Under the pieces are notes generated by a model, which did no database searches, was not told the origin of the DNA, and saw only the letters and a program-made list of their open reading frames with translations. 64,000 nt of DNA from NCBI GenBank assembly GCA_947650285.1, contig CANTFL010000363.1, positions 372,001 to 436,000 on the forward strand. Reading direction: 5' to 3'. Each line of letters begins with the position of its first letter. Positions within the stretch are counted from its first letter, which is position 1. Position numbers and translations under genes: made by a program. Of this stretch, positions 34,598 to 45,800 are shown in pieces. The stretch is from Hyaloperonospora brassicae (taxonomy: Eukaryota > Oomycota > Peronosporomycetes > Peronosporales > Peronosporaceae).

Positions 34598-36355
34598 TTC
34601 TTCACAGTTGGCTGTGGCCTCTGCTTGCCTAACCTTAACCCTCTTCTACTCTAAAGAGACCTTATAAGCTGCAAGTGCCGTTGCCGTTCGTCGGGGCGTG
34701 TCATGTTGGTGATTGTTGATTGATAAAAACTGTATTAGTGTCGGATAAAGTTCAAAATATTAATTTTGGTGATGGCTGCTATATTTGGCAAAATGCAGCG
34801 TTAACATATATAGTTCTTTTATTCACTATCTCCTATTACAACTTAATGCCTACCGGATTATATCTGTCCAAAAGATATCAATGGCCTTGTCGTGCATTAC
34901 TGCTCGTCTAATCGAACATTTTTAATTTTGGTAGTGTGTTACGAAAAACACTTAAGCGTACTTAACATGTAGACGTTTCTTTCTGGCAGGACAATGCTAA
35001 TGAACCTCGACACACCAGAACCAGAAGGTTTTAATTTTTATTACAATATCAATTTGGTGACCTCTTGCATGGTGCTGCCACACCAAACCACTTGAAGTAC
35101 AAGCTCTTTCAAAGAGCCTAGTGCTGAAAGGTTTATATCACAACAAAAATGACAGATTCGTTGTGTGCAATGCGACGAAAAATTTAAATAGCGCTTTTGG
35201 TAGCGGAAAATACAAAAAAATTGTTTTTCAAATTGAGCCGCCGTCAAAAAAACAGTTACAGGTTATAGGTGATGCATACGATAGTTACCGAAATCGATTC
35301 GCTTATTTCGAATGTGCAAAACTAAGTGTAAAATATTTGCTGTTTTTGCTTTTATGCAAAACAATATCTACCATGACTTGGCTGAGCGAGGGAACAAGCT
35401 CAACTCGGCAAAGCAGCGCCTGCAATCTTCTGTTTACGCACGTTATAAAAGTGAGAAATTTTGTACGAATGACCGAATCAACATATTACAAGACACAACT
35501 GCAAGATGTGATTGATATGTGGAGCAAGATTTCATGTCGTCATCGAACTTAGCATTTGTTACACCATGCGCTGTCTACTACTTAAAAGTGAATATGAAGA
35601 TTGAAGATATGAAAGACTCGTGGTGAACATACGTTCTACACGGCACCACTAAAATGATTCTTTAAAGTATCCACAGCCATTAACACATTGAGATGAACAA
35701 CTGATGAGTGGTGGCATTGAAGATTGACTGGTATTGTAAATATTAGATAATATTTTATATTATATATAATGCGACGTTAAGCGATCTCTTTCACCCATAT
35801 CGTAATGACCTTACATATGCAATGTACATCTAAACGATTTTACACAACTCTCTCGATTTAGGAACGCAGCAACTCTTGTACTTTTAGGACTCCCACTCCC
35901 CGAATCAAGTAAATAAATGAAATTGAGGTTTCGCATTACTTTGTTTATCTTTTCAATGCTTTTTTTCATCCATAAGAACTATTTGATCAATCTCTATCAA
36001 TTTTATCGATGGTTTATAATGTACATACCATCCAACCAGATACATTTTGCCATATTTGGACTTTGATATTAGATTAACAGTTTCAGGTCGATCATTTAGC
36101 AGATTTTACCATCCATATCATTTTTTAAGCGGTATTGTTGACAATTCCGAGTCTTTTTTAAGTTTTATACGCCCTGCCAGTAGCGGAGCTATACAGATTC
36201 TTTACTCAGAGGAGAAATATAAAATCTCTACAAGAAACTTAGGTAAAAAAATCTCGACCCAGAGACTCAACAAGATCGAGGAGCTTACGATCATTGTTCC
36301 AAGGAACCAACGATTCAAAACTTTACAGCTCAGTGTGCTCAAGAGTATCTATTTT
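34598..36355. other. Unassigned sequence
   Basis: The longest open stretch is 35121-35552 (plus, 143 codons, GTG first codon). It is Lys/Ser-rich without a motif I can name. A second one, 36047-36490, runs into the LTR at 36356 and is unlikely to be a gene. Otherwise AT-rich. Confidence 0.4.
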
Positions 36356-36957
36356 TGTGGTGGAGTGGTGATCGATCTTATGAGGATTCGATACCAAGTC
36401 TCCAATGGCGCCAGAACGACCGACAAACGGAGGGGGTACTCCGATTACGTGTTCTTAATAGCCTTCTTCACCTTGTTTTCCCGTCGGTGAGGAGGGATGC
36501 ACTCTTCCAGGTGAACCCGTGTCAATGGGAAATATGACCGTGGTTTCGATGGGTTTGAAATTCGATCTTGGTGCGGAAGTCTTCACACCACGTTCAGGGT
36601 TGAAGTGATTTCGTGGACTTTGTCATCGGATCACTTGTATACTTGAAGGGTGCTCGATATGAGTCACCTTGATCTGTAACAGATCGCATTGTCCAAATAT
36701 AGACGTTTATTTGCGAGCCTTCTAACTACTTAAGCCGTCTCGCGATCTTAAGTCCTCATCCACAGTAATGTACCTGCGTTCAGTCGCAGTTGGGGTTTTA
36801 TTTGAGAGTCCTTGACCCCTGTCCAAACAATCCAGGGATACCACTTGATGCAAGCATGTAACTTCTCTTGACGTCGGGTGACCAGTGATCCATCCAAAGT
36901 AGAGGTCCACAAGTATACTTTGAAGCAAATTGCACTCTTTAATACTCTGTTACTTAC
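36356..36957 (-). repeat. LTR family 1, diverged copy i
   Basis: Begins TGTGGTGGAGTGGTGATCG on the plus strand and follows the family order (GACCGAC, CCGTCGGTGAGG, CACTTGTATACTTG, GCGAGCCTTCTAACTACTTAAGCCGTCTCGCGATC in parts). It is an older copy than d-f. Confidence 0.75.
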
Positions 36958-36983
36958 CCGTTTGTTCTATCATCTAAAATTAC

Positions 36984-37415
36984 CATTGGCCAAATTATCC
37001 AGTAATCACTTAATCTTGTAGAAGGCGCGGTACTCTTGTCTTCGTCATCGGAGGTCAATATACGTTCCTGCCCGGATTTTTGCCGCTACCCTTGCCGAGA
37101 CTGGTCCATACAAATTTGTTGAATACGTCACCGAGCGCATACATACAATTGAGAGTCCATTCTTGGCCAGACGATCCAGGGACTGATATAGCTCGGACGC
37201 GTGGCAAACATGAAACATCTGGAGGACAATATGCATTTCAGTCCGGGAATGTGCCACGAATCGCGAGACGAAACGTCTATTCATCGGGACGCTTTGTTTT
37301 CAGAGACGCGTGGCATACTCCAATGCCGAGAGGCCAATGTGAGTTCCTGTCGGGGGAGGTAGACACACGTCCTGCGTAGAAAAAAATAAAAAACTATGTT
37401 TAATGTTAACCACTC
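36984..37415 (-). repeat. Partial LTR family 1 copy, interrupted
   Basis: The left piece (TTGGCCAAATTATCCAG..ATCACTTAATCTTG) and right piece (AGGTAGACACACGTCC..TTTAATGTTAACCA) match the family edge, separated by about 300 bp of other sequence (37045-37340). A second LTR end right after copy i suggests an older nested or duplicated copy. Confidence 0.5.
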
Positions 37416-37650
37416 GAATACAATAATTATTACATATCCTCATACCACAGGCATCGGAGGCCACGTGTCGCTATCTCCATAAGATATCAGTCTTGAGCTT
37501 GCGTGGCACACACTTGATATGTTTTTCCGATCGCATTCGCCTTTCCAATTGCATATCATATCGTGCCATCCACACTATCTTTACCGCGACCACGTACCTG
37601 ATCGTTGATCCTCATCGCTGTTGCATCCTTGATCGCGATCGCATAGGTGG
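37416..37650 (-). repeat. GATCGC-rich segment beside the LTR
   Basis: Shares the order of words seen after the LTR at 60460-61055 (TCATACC, CATCG, CTATCTCCA-AAGATA, TTGCGTG, GATCGCATTCGCC). Ends at the junction with the inverted block. Confidence 0.55.
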
Positions 37651-38121
37651 AGAAGCGCAAAAGAATAATGTTGGAAAGTGTGGATCGCGCCTACCGCATT
37701 AAGTTCGAGATCGATTTGATTGGTGGAGTGCGCTCGGATATTGGCCCGTTGGCACGAATGGTGGGATCACAAGACTGAATGACAGAAAACTACTGTGAAA
37801 ATTTTGAGGATTGGTTCACCTAACGGTCAAGAAGGAGTATAGTCAAGTATCGACGGCTGACCAATCACGATTCGCGATCAAGGGCTTGGATCACCAAGTT
37901 ACAAGGACCCTATCACTCGAGAAGTGAACATCAACTGGAGTACTGGATCGCTAACGACAATATGATATAGGTGAATATGGAAGCAAGCTGGAGGAGTGGA
38001 TCGTCAAGATCATCAAACATGCGAGGTCTCAGAAGTGACGGCGATTCGACGGTGGATGCCCAATCAAAGACTCGAGAGATCGATCACGATCCACTCTAAG
38101 TAGGTAACGCTTGCTTGTGTG

Positions 38122-38206
38122 GACACATGATTGTGTGGAAACATAATTGGTGTGGAGACATAATAGGTGTGGAAACATAATTGGTGTGGATACATAAGTG
38201 GTGTGA
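38122..38206 (-). repeat. 17-bp minisatellite, inverted copy 1
   Basis: Reverse complement of the repeat at 26121-26204, with the same unit order. Confidence 0.8.
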
Positions 38207-38398
38207 TACACATACCGTGATCCACTACCCAAGCAGCCCACCCCGAGAAATCCACTGTCCGAGCGACATACCACCTAGCGATCCGATATGGAGTATCTGC
38301 TGCGGACCACATGATGCACAAGGTAAATGACATAGACAGGCGATACACAACAGTGATATAAAGAACAGATAGTCATATACATAGGTGTTGGAATCGGT

Positions 38399-38945
38399 TG
38401 GTTAACATTAAAGAGAACTGAATTTGCAACGAAAGACACGCGTCGACTTCTCCCGGGCAGGACCTTTGGCCTCCCGTTGAAGTGAGAGTGACCTGCGCCT
38501 ATAAAAAATTCGCCTTTGGATTGTGTGGCCAGGCGGGAAATCGGTTCTCACCCCCAAGCTGCGATTGAATGCAGTGAACCTTACGGTCCGGATTCAAGAA
38601 TGCGAGGCGGCTCGAGTGGTCAGAAGGCTCGCGTATCAAGCATCACGCCTGGCAAAGGCGATTCTGGGAGAGCGCCCAAGTATACACGCGATCGAGTGAA
38701 GAATTTTCACTCGATTCACAACCACGTTTGACTGGGGGAAGAATTTCCACCGGTCAACCCATATCCCTAAGACGGTCAAGTTCATCTTCAGCTCAAGTCC
38801 ACCAAGAAGAGCGCAACCCGCCCCACCGACGTGTACATAAGGTGAGCAAGGAGACACATAGCACGAATTCGGGGTCCCCCTCCGTTAGTCGGTCGTCCGG
38901 GCGCCAGTGGAGAGTCGGGATCACAAGAAAATTGTGATCACCACA
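38399..38945 (+). repeat. LTR family 1, copy g
   Basis: Plus-sense LTR, TGGTTAACATTAAAG to TGTGATCACCACA, with TATAAAAAA near 38500. Mirror image of copies d-f. Confidence 0.8.
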
Positions 38946-39794
38946 CTGACCCTCACTAACAACAGTGGGTCTAGTGCCCTGCTACATCAGGTACCCATGC
39001 GCAGAGAGAGGTGTTACTACGAAACGCAACTGCTTAGTAGTAACATTTAACCTTCAGAAAGTTTACAGTCATCGATTGTCTCATCAATTAGTTTAAACTT
39101 TCCTATATTTAAGGGTACGTAATCTCAGCACTTATTGCGCGCGCCATGCAGCAATTAATATGCTATATAATGGTTATATAAAGAAGTAGTTTTCCTGTTT
39201 GCACATTGAAATCATTTGATAAAATTTATCTTTTTTCAGGACAACGCAGGGCATACATGTTCACGTCGCAACCAGATATGCTCTATACAAGAGGATTCGC
39301 GCGCACTTGACAAGTCATGAAATCCACCTGGTATCAACCCCCATCAAAATTCAAGGTCTATCGTTAGCAGGCGACTATTTACAAATGAAACGTATTTCGA
39401 TCACGTTTGTACATTATAGTCAGCTCTGATTGCATTTAAAGTACAAACGCGCACGAATTGTGTTAAACGGATGCGATTCGAATGCCATATTTGTGTCGCT
39501 TGTTCCTCTCGATGCCACGACGATGAACTGAGTTTGTCGAAAATTAAATTAACTCACCCTTAAACAGAGCGAGTCTTTAATTGACATTATTTAGGCTTAA
39601 ATTTTGTATTCTGATATGCACGATTGTATATTTCGCCGTGGCAATGCAATTAGTTGTATGATAGCCCACCTATTATTTAAGTAATCGCAACTGTTAAACA
39701 TATCGGTGTTTCTACCAATGACAATATACCACATTATGAAACGGCATCCATCTAGTCGAAAAATCAATTGAATGGTAGAAAAATATGGGTGTAC

Positions 39795-40236
39795 TGTAAC
39801 GGGGCACCGACGACTACCTACTGAATTACCGGTACAGAGTTAACCTTTCACTGGCATCAGCGAAAGTCAGTCCTCAGCTAGGTGTAAATACTTACACAGA
39901 GGAAAGTTACGACTAAGGTGAAGAGTATAGCCGCGGTAAAAGTAAAACTGGTATTTAATAAAATTAAGTCCCATATCTCTTGTTTCTCTTGTTCGTCCTG
40001 ACTTGATTATATTAATTTGTCTAAGCGTATGATGGCGTCTGCTCACCACTAATTTTGCGCGTCTAGCAGCGATTGGTGGTTTAATATTATCTCGATATCA
40101 ACCAGTAAGTTGACCCTTCGGTCATCCCAACAATATCACTATGCTTACTCATATTGTTAGATGAATATTCAATGTAACATTCTACATTGTCATTTATTCT
40201 TAATGACAACGTCATATAACGGACTATCCCGTTACA
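39795..40236 (-). repeat. Solo LTR of the TGTAACGGG Gypsy family (442 bp), copy 3
   Basis: Inverted counterpart of the solo LTRs at 26710 and 29327, same length and flanks, next to a C9-C10 tract at about 40241-40250. Confidence 0.8.
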
Positions 40237-40739
40237 TCACCCCCCCCCCGAACTGATGGCCATGTGGAGACGCGCAGAAGAATAATGTTGGAAAGTGTGG
40301 ATCGCGCCTACCGCATTAAGTTCGAGATCGATTTGATTGGTGGAGTGCGCTCGGAGATAGGCCCGTTGGCACGAATGGTGGGATCACAAGACTGAATGAC
40401 AGAAAACTACTGTGAAAATTTTGAGGATTGGTTCACCTAATGGTCAAGAAGGAGTATAGTCAAGGATCGACGGCTGACCAATCACGATTCGCGATCAAGG
40501 GCTTGGATCACCAAGTTACAAGGACCCTATCACTCGAGAAGTGAACATCAACTGGAGTACTGGATCGCTAACGACAATATGATATAGGTGAATATGGAAG
40601 CAAGCTGGAGGAGTGGATCGTCAAGATCATCAAACATGCGAGGTCTCAGAAGTGACGGCGATTCGACGGTGGATGCCCAATCAAAGACTCGAGAGATCGA
40701 TCACGATCCACTCTAAGTAGGTAACGCTTGCTTGTGTGG

Positions 40740-40823
40740 ACACATGATTGTGTGGAAACATAATTGGTGTGGAGACATAATAGGTGTGGAAACATAATTG
40801 GTGTGGATACATAAGTGGTGTGA
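40740..40823 (-). repeat. 17-bp minisatellite, inverted copy 2
   Basis: Fourth occurrence of the minisatellite, in the same place within the inverted unit. Confidence 0.8.
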
Positions 40824-41015
40824 TACACATACCGTGATCCACTACCCAAGCAGCCCACCCCGAGCAATCCACTGTCCGAGCGACATACCACCTAGCGATC
40901 CGATATGGAGTATCTGCTGTGGACCACATGATGCACAAGGTAAATGACATAGACAGGCGATACACAACAGTGATATAAAGAACAGATAGTCATATACATA
41001 GGTGTTGGAATCGGT

Positions 41016-41567
41016 TGGTTAACATTAAAGAGAACTGAATTTGCAACGAAAGACACGCGTCGACTTCTCCCGGGCAGGACCTTTGGCCTCCCGTTGAAGT
41101 GAGAGTGACCTGCGCCTATAAAAAATTCGCCTTTGGATTGTGTGGCCAAGCGGGAAATCGGTTCTCACCCCCAAGCTGCGATTGAATGCAGTGAACCTTA
41201 CGGTCCGGATTCAAGAATGCGAGGCGGCTCGAGTGGTCAGAAGGCTCGCGTATCAAGCATCACGCCTGGCAAAGGCGATTCTGGGAGAGCGCCCAAGTAT
41301 ACACGCGATCGAGTGAAGAATTTTCACTCGATTCACAACCACGTTTGACCGGGGGAAGAATTTCCACCGGTCAACCCATATCCCTAAGACGGTCAAGTTC
41401 ATCTTCAGCTCAAGTCCACAAAGAAAAGCGCAACCCGCCCCACCGACGTGTACATAAGGTGAGCAAGGAGACACATAGCACGAATTCGGGGTCCCCTCCG
41501 TTAGTCGGTCGTCCGGGCGTCAGTGGAGAGTCGGGGTCACATAGAATTTGTGGATACCACTCCACCA
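41016..41567 (+). repeat. LTR family 1, copy h
   Basis: Plus-sense LTR ending ..GATACCACTCCACCAG. Right of it the sequence is unlike the array internals and enters the coiled-coil ORF region, so it is either the outer LTR of the inverted block or the 5' LTR of a different element. Confidence 0.75.
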
Positions 41568-41860
41568 GTGTCACTGTTTGACTATCGAATTTCGGGGACC
41601 ACCCGTTGGAAATTATTGGGACTGAAACACTTGTTTGGTGAGATTCATGCATACCTGACCTTGCCTCGCATAGTTAGCATGTATATGCGAGATGACTCAA
41701 AGCCCGCGCAGCACGTTGCTGCACCAGCCTCTGCGACAGACGACTGACCTCTGCGGTTCGTTCGTTGCCTGCAAAATACGTTGCTGCAGACACATGTGGT
41801 ATCAAATAACATACACACGGTGATTCCGAGTTATAAGTCAATTTCTATGGAGAATCAGAT

Positions 41861-43190
41861 GTGTCTGACTCCGGAAAGGCTTTCGAGACATCGCAATCAC
41901 CTGTGATACTTCTTTCATCATGCGATATGCCACACAAACATACTCGCGACATGCGTCATAGTCTGTTTGGAAGTGATGATGAATACGGTGATGGATACAA
42001 TTACATTACACCACGGTCAACTCGTGCTCCTTCGCAAGAGCGCGTTTACGATGGCGGGAGACGTCGTCATACTAAAGATCGTGGTGCCGACGAAGTAACT
42101 ACGTAGGAGAGCGATGAGCTGAAGCCGTGGCGCTTACCCGAACGACTAATTAAAAGTTTGTCATACGCGATAAGCCAGCACTATCGAATTTCATTATTCG
42201 ATACGAGTGATCTTTATAATATAAGTTCCAGTGCGAACAACGTTTGCGCTGAAGAATACTTCTATCTCGATGCTTTCTTAATGCATTGATTGTTCAACGG
42301 TAATCAAATGCGTAAAAAGACCTTTCTTTAGGCGGCGTGGAACACGTTTGTCCAACATGTCAAGAATATTGGACGAGAAGAATGGCTCCAAAAACTTGAA
42401 GCAGTACGCATCAAGTTTTAAAAGCGCTCGCCAACCGGTGCAAGGTACCGGCTGCATCTTTGGTCGAGTGAGCAGGCATCCTTGCCTCACTTGGGGAGAT
42501 CCTTGTGTGAGTTGTGCTAACAACTCGCAACGTTCCTAAAGAAACGTGAATTCCCTTAGTTCGCCCTGGGAAACGGCACACATCTCGACTGAGATGCGGG
42601 ACGCGATTTCAAATTTGCAAATCGTGTACAAGAGCCAAAAGAGCGTGTTTACCGATGAACCCAAAGACCAGTCGAATTCGTCTCGTCGTACTTGCGGACG
42701 AGACCCTTAAAATTAGACATTAGCCGAAGTCGTGGCTCCTTGCTATCGTAAGATGTAGGATACCTCCTCCAGAGGACACTGTAACTTGTCCGCTCCCCAA
42801 TCTTCACGCATTGGCTCACACTACGCCCCACGTGAAAGCGCCGACACCCGCGAGATCCACCAGCTGCTCCGGTGGTGTTGGAAAGACCAGGTCCAGCTCA
42901 GCAGCCGGGCCTGGAGGAGATCTTTGTTCAGCATGATCGATTTCTGACAGAGTTGAAGGACGACGTAAAGCACAAGTACAATCGTCGCCACGAATTGCTT
43001 TCGACTGTGCGACGTCTCCGTACCGTTTGAGAGAAACATCGATCGAAATTTGCGTACGCTCAGCATGAGATTGAATTAGAAGCTCGTTACTTGCGCGAAG
43101 AGCTTCCTCTAGCTCGTCGCGAGATCACATTGCTGAAGGACCAAAATGCGAGTTTGGTTATTATTCACAAGAATTTGTCGGTGATACTTT
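41861..43190 (+). pseudogene. Broken ORF with Cys motif and C-terminal coiled coil
   Basis: Plus-strand traces follow one after another. 41861-42106 opens with GTG and is Ser/Asp/Arg-rich. About 42180-42540 has a VCAEEYFYLDAFL, then a NIGREEWLQKLEAVRIKF, then a GCIFGRVSRHPCLTWGDPCVSC segment. About 42900-43190 has a long heptad-like stretch (GLEEIFVQHDRFLTELKDDV ... LREELPLARREITLLKDQNASL). Frameshifts and stops break it. Its place after a plus-sense LTR hints at gag of a retroelement, but I cannot name the family. Confidence 0.5.
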
Positions 43191-43194
43191 AGCG

Positions 43195-44617
43195 TGCTAG
43201 CTGTATCTGTTCTCATAAAAGGACTCGTACTTTATCACGAGCGGATACGACCAAAATAAAACGTAGGATGCGTGCGCATCCTGCTAGCCAACTCAATCGT
43301 GTATTCATTGGCTTGCGGTGCGATACACGAAACGAGCCAATGTATTTTGGCAGTAGTTTACAAAGGCCAACATCAGTGACTGTATTTCCGGGTAGATTTG
43401 CCATAGATAGTATTGCTAGATCGTTAATCTTAAACGGAAGAACATTTGCTCTTCCATTCTTGTCTACGTTATCTTTCTGGCGTTCCACCGCATTCGCTAT
43501 AAAGTCCTTGACGAAACGGACTACCGCCTCTCGAGTCAGCAGATAGTTCTCTGCTGACTCGTTCTTTTGTCTTTCAGTGCGCTTTGTGCGCACTGCTAAG
43601 ATATTCTTCTCTTCTTCAGCGAAGGTGTACACTTACTCGCTGACATAATCTTTGGCTATGCTGAATATTTTACCATCGTCATTAGTGTTTGATGTAGCAT
43701 CAGCGTCATCGCTACTGCTAAGATCAACTTCTTTGATGTCGATATTATCGACATCGACATCGACATCGACATCGACATCGACATCGACATCGACATCGAA
43801 CGCATCGACATGTGCGATAATACGTGATGAGCAGGAGCCAAAACGGTTTTTGCTTGAGCGCGTCCCTTCTCCCTTAACCCAGAGTCACTCTGCATTGAGG
43901 CGGGAATACGTGGGTGGCGGAAGCTATTCACTTAAAAAGGTGTATGCGTCGTGGACGCATACACGGAGTTTTTGATGGAGAATTCGACCATCGGCAAGAA
44001 CTCACCTTAAACTCGAAAAGGCGTAGACGTGTTCTCGAAGTATTATTTTGAGGAAACGGTTTGCACGTTTTTTCTGACCACTCGTTCCGGGATGGTCAGA
44101 AGTGGACAGTTTCAACCGTGTTCCCAATGTGCGGAACACGGATTGCCAAAACTCCACCGTGATCCGAGAGTCACGGTCGGATACGAGTTCCCAAGGTAAA
44201 TTGTGGAGTCGAAATATCGTGTCAATTATGACACGCGCACAGCCTTGAGCCATTATCGACTCGGGGATCGCAGCAAGACGCACCATTTTGCTGAAACAGT
44301 TTACATACACAATAATACCATAGTAGTTGTGAGTGGCTTCGGGAGACCTGAAGACAAAGACCATGGAAACGGACTCCCAACATACGCCGAGGTTGCAATG
44401 GTGCACAGGATGAAGGACTAGGCTTCACCCGTTGACAGACCTCGCTTCAAAAATGGACTTGAGTACAAACTCATACTGGAGAGGCCAGTAAAGGTCATGA
44501 CTTACCAATAGAAATACTTTTCCTTATCACGATGCTCGCCGGTTGGGGCATCGTGACATTCGAACATGATGTGCAAGCGCAACTCCGCATGATCGGGAAC
44601 GACGACACGAGGTGTGT
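43195..44617 (-). pseudogene. Gypsy integrase, broken
   Basis: Zinc-binding part: HASEH and CHDAPTGEH segments near 44480-44615. Core: WESVSMVFVF, then VNCFSKMVRLAAIPESI, FRLHNLPWELVSDRDSRIT and STSDHPGTSGQKKRANRFL (44002-44406). A linker with the hexanucleotide repeat follows, then the C-terminal domain 43213-43632 (VRFVKDFIANAVERQKDN, VGLCKLLPKYIGSFRVSHR) and a last RMRTHPTFYFGRIR trace near 43215-43270. The catalytic region has SDRDS and DHPGT variants of the family motifs. The frame is split into several pieces. Confidence 0.85.
43749..43798 (+). repeat. (CGACAT)8 hexanucleotide repeat in the integrase linker
   Basis: Eight perfect units plus two bases. In the polyprotein frame on the minus strand it encodes an Asp-Val repeat continuing into DNIDIKEVDLSSSDDADAT, an acidic linker between integrase core and C-terminal domain. 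The six-base period keeps the frame. Confidence 0.9.
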
Positions 44618-45148
44618 GTTAGTGAGTGATGTTGCGGCGACATGTGCAGGATGTATATTGCATATTAGCTTAGTTGTATTGTTCCTTGGCACGGTTATAT
44701 TGTGGGATGTTAGCGATATCGACGGAGCAATAGATTGTCTCAGTCGTTTGGGAAGGGGGATTCCAATCAGGTGAGTGCGGGTTTGAGTCCTGTCGTGTGC
44801 AAATTAATTGTGACTCATACTCACGACCTGGTGTTTGGGGTTCACGGGAGCTGCGGCCCACCCGCAGTTACGCCCCCCACAACCACGCAACCGTTTTCAT
44901 TATGCATATGACGAAGCAGGATTTTTACCAAAGGTATATTACGAGACGTGAATACACAGTGATAGGTAAAACAAAAAGCGGTGGAGACAGGGCACGAAAT
45001 CGTTGGCTGAGAGTCACCGGCTTCTACCAGCCATTCGTTTTTGGAGATAAGGACAACATAAATACAACTCTTTTTTCGGTTTTGATGTCCGACCGTAAGC
45101 CGTCTTCTTCTTCGCAAAAGCTCCATAGCCTAGTTAAATTCTATCATC
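44618..45148. mobile_element. 531-bp insertion with 4-bp target duplication
   Basis: The integrase/RNase H linker frame is continuous up to 45149 on one side and from 44617 on the other, and joins exactly if 44618-45148 is removed. GTGT flanks both sides (44614-44617 and 45149-45152). Contains a tRNA-like stretch at about 44727-44800. No protein recognised. Could be a SINE, a miniature LTR element or a solo LTR. Confidence 0.75.
44727..44800 (+). other. tRNA-like stretch with pol III A- and B-box resemblance
   Basis: TTGTCTCAGTCGTTTGG (44735-44751) resembles a D-arm A box, and GGTTTGAGTCC (44780-44790) resembles the T-arm B box, at tRNA-like spacing. The T stem can pair with G-T pairs, but the acceptor and anticodon stems are poor, so it is not a working tRNA gene. 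Suggests tRNA ancestry of the insert. Confidence 0.4.
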
Positions 45149-45440
45149 GTGTCGTGGGCAACCACTGTATAGTACATCAGACCATTGCGACTTGTATATC
45201 GATCTAAAGAGGAATGGTATAGATCTGAGAAATCTGACAATGATTTCCGGTATGGGTTCGCAGGATGATCCATAAAAGAGAAGAGATTCGTACCTCCTGC
45301 GTTTGCCTTCCGCACGTCGTCGAGTAAAGGCGACGACGGCACACTTGCTAAAGCGCCGAAACAGTGATCTTGTCTTCATTTTTGACGCGTGTCGTCGGCT
45401 CGAAATAGGGCTGACATGATAGCGCATCAGCAACGACTTT
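45149..45440 (-). pseudogene. Gypsy linker between RNase H and integrase
   Basis: Two overlapping frames carry MLMRYHVSPISSRR-type sequence and SLLDDVRKANAGG ... DRYTSRNGLMYYTVVAHDT, the tether before the integrase zinc finger in this family. One frameshift. Confidence 0.75.
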
Positions 45441-45800
45441 AAATCGTCCTGGTATGTACTCCGTGGAAAGGTTATACTTTGCGAAGATAGAGAAATACCT
45501 CGTTATTCGAGGTGATAGGTGTTGACATTTTACGGTTGTGCGTAGTGACGCATGGTCCGTCTAGACAAAGAGCGGTCAATTCTTTGAGAGGTCGACGCGA
45601 AGCTTAGCCAGTGCGTACTTCATGGCAAGGAGTTACTTGTCATGGACTGGATAATTACGCTTAGCTGGTTGCAGCTGACGCGATTGATAACAGATGACGC
45701 GCTCTGTGCTGTCTTTGTCATACTGCATCAACGCACAGCCGATTGAGTTATCACTGGCGCCACAGACTACATGGGATAGTTCTGTCCTTATCTACAATCG
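45420..45800 (-). pseudogene. Gypsy RNase H domain, broken
   Basis: Minus-strand reading gives VVCGASDNSIGCALMQYDKD, then RVICYQSRQLQPAKRNYPVHDK and TDHASLRTTV, the standard RNase H landmarks, with stops between them. The first catalytic Asp is read as Gly in CGASD (family CDASD), so the domain could not cleave RNA even if translated. Confidence 0.8.

Larger units (their letters stand above)
37651..41567 (+). mobile_element. Inverted copy of the 2.6-kb array (internal part, LTR g, internal, LTR h)
   Basis: Reverse complement of the 26-31 kb array: partial internal 37651-38398, LTR 38399-38945, full internal 38946-41015 with solo LTR, and LTR 41016-41567. The two blocks form a near-identical inverted repeat with about 6 kb between them. 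Confidence 0.8.

Noticed and set aside
35121..35552. 143-codon plus-strand ORF
   Set aside because: Starts with GTG, has no recognisable motif, and is of a length that can occur by chance in 64 kb.
43652..43975. Plus-strand frame with a long Ser-Thr repeat
   Set aside because: Antisense reading of the (CGACAT)8 tract. The integrase linker on the minus strand explains it.
44727..44800. Functional tRNA gene
   Set aside because: Acceptor and anticodon stems do not pair well. Only the internal promoter-like boxes are convincing.
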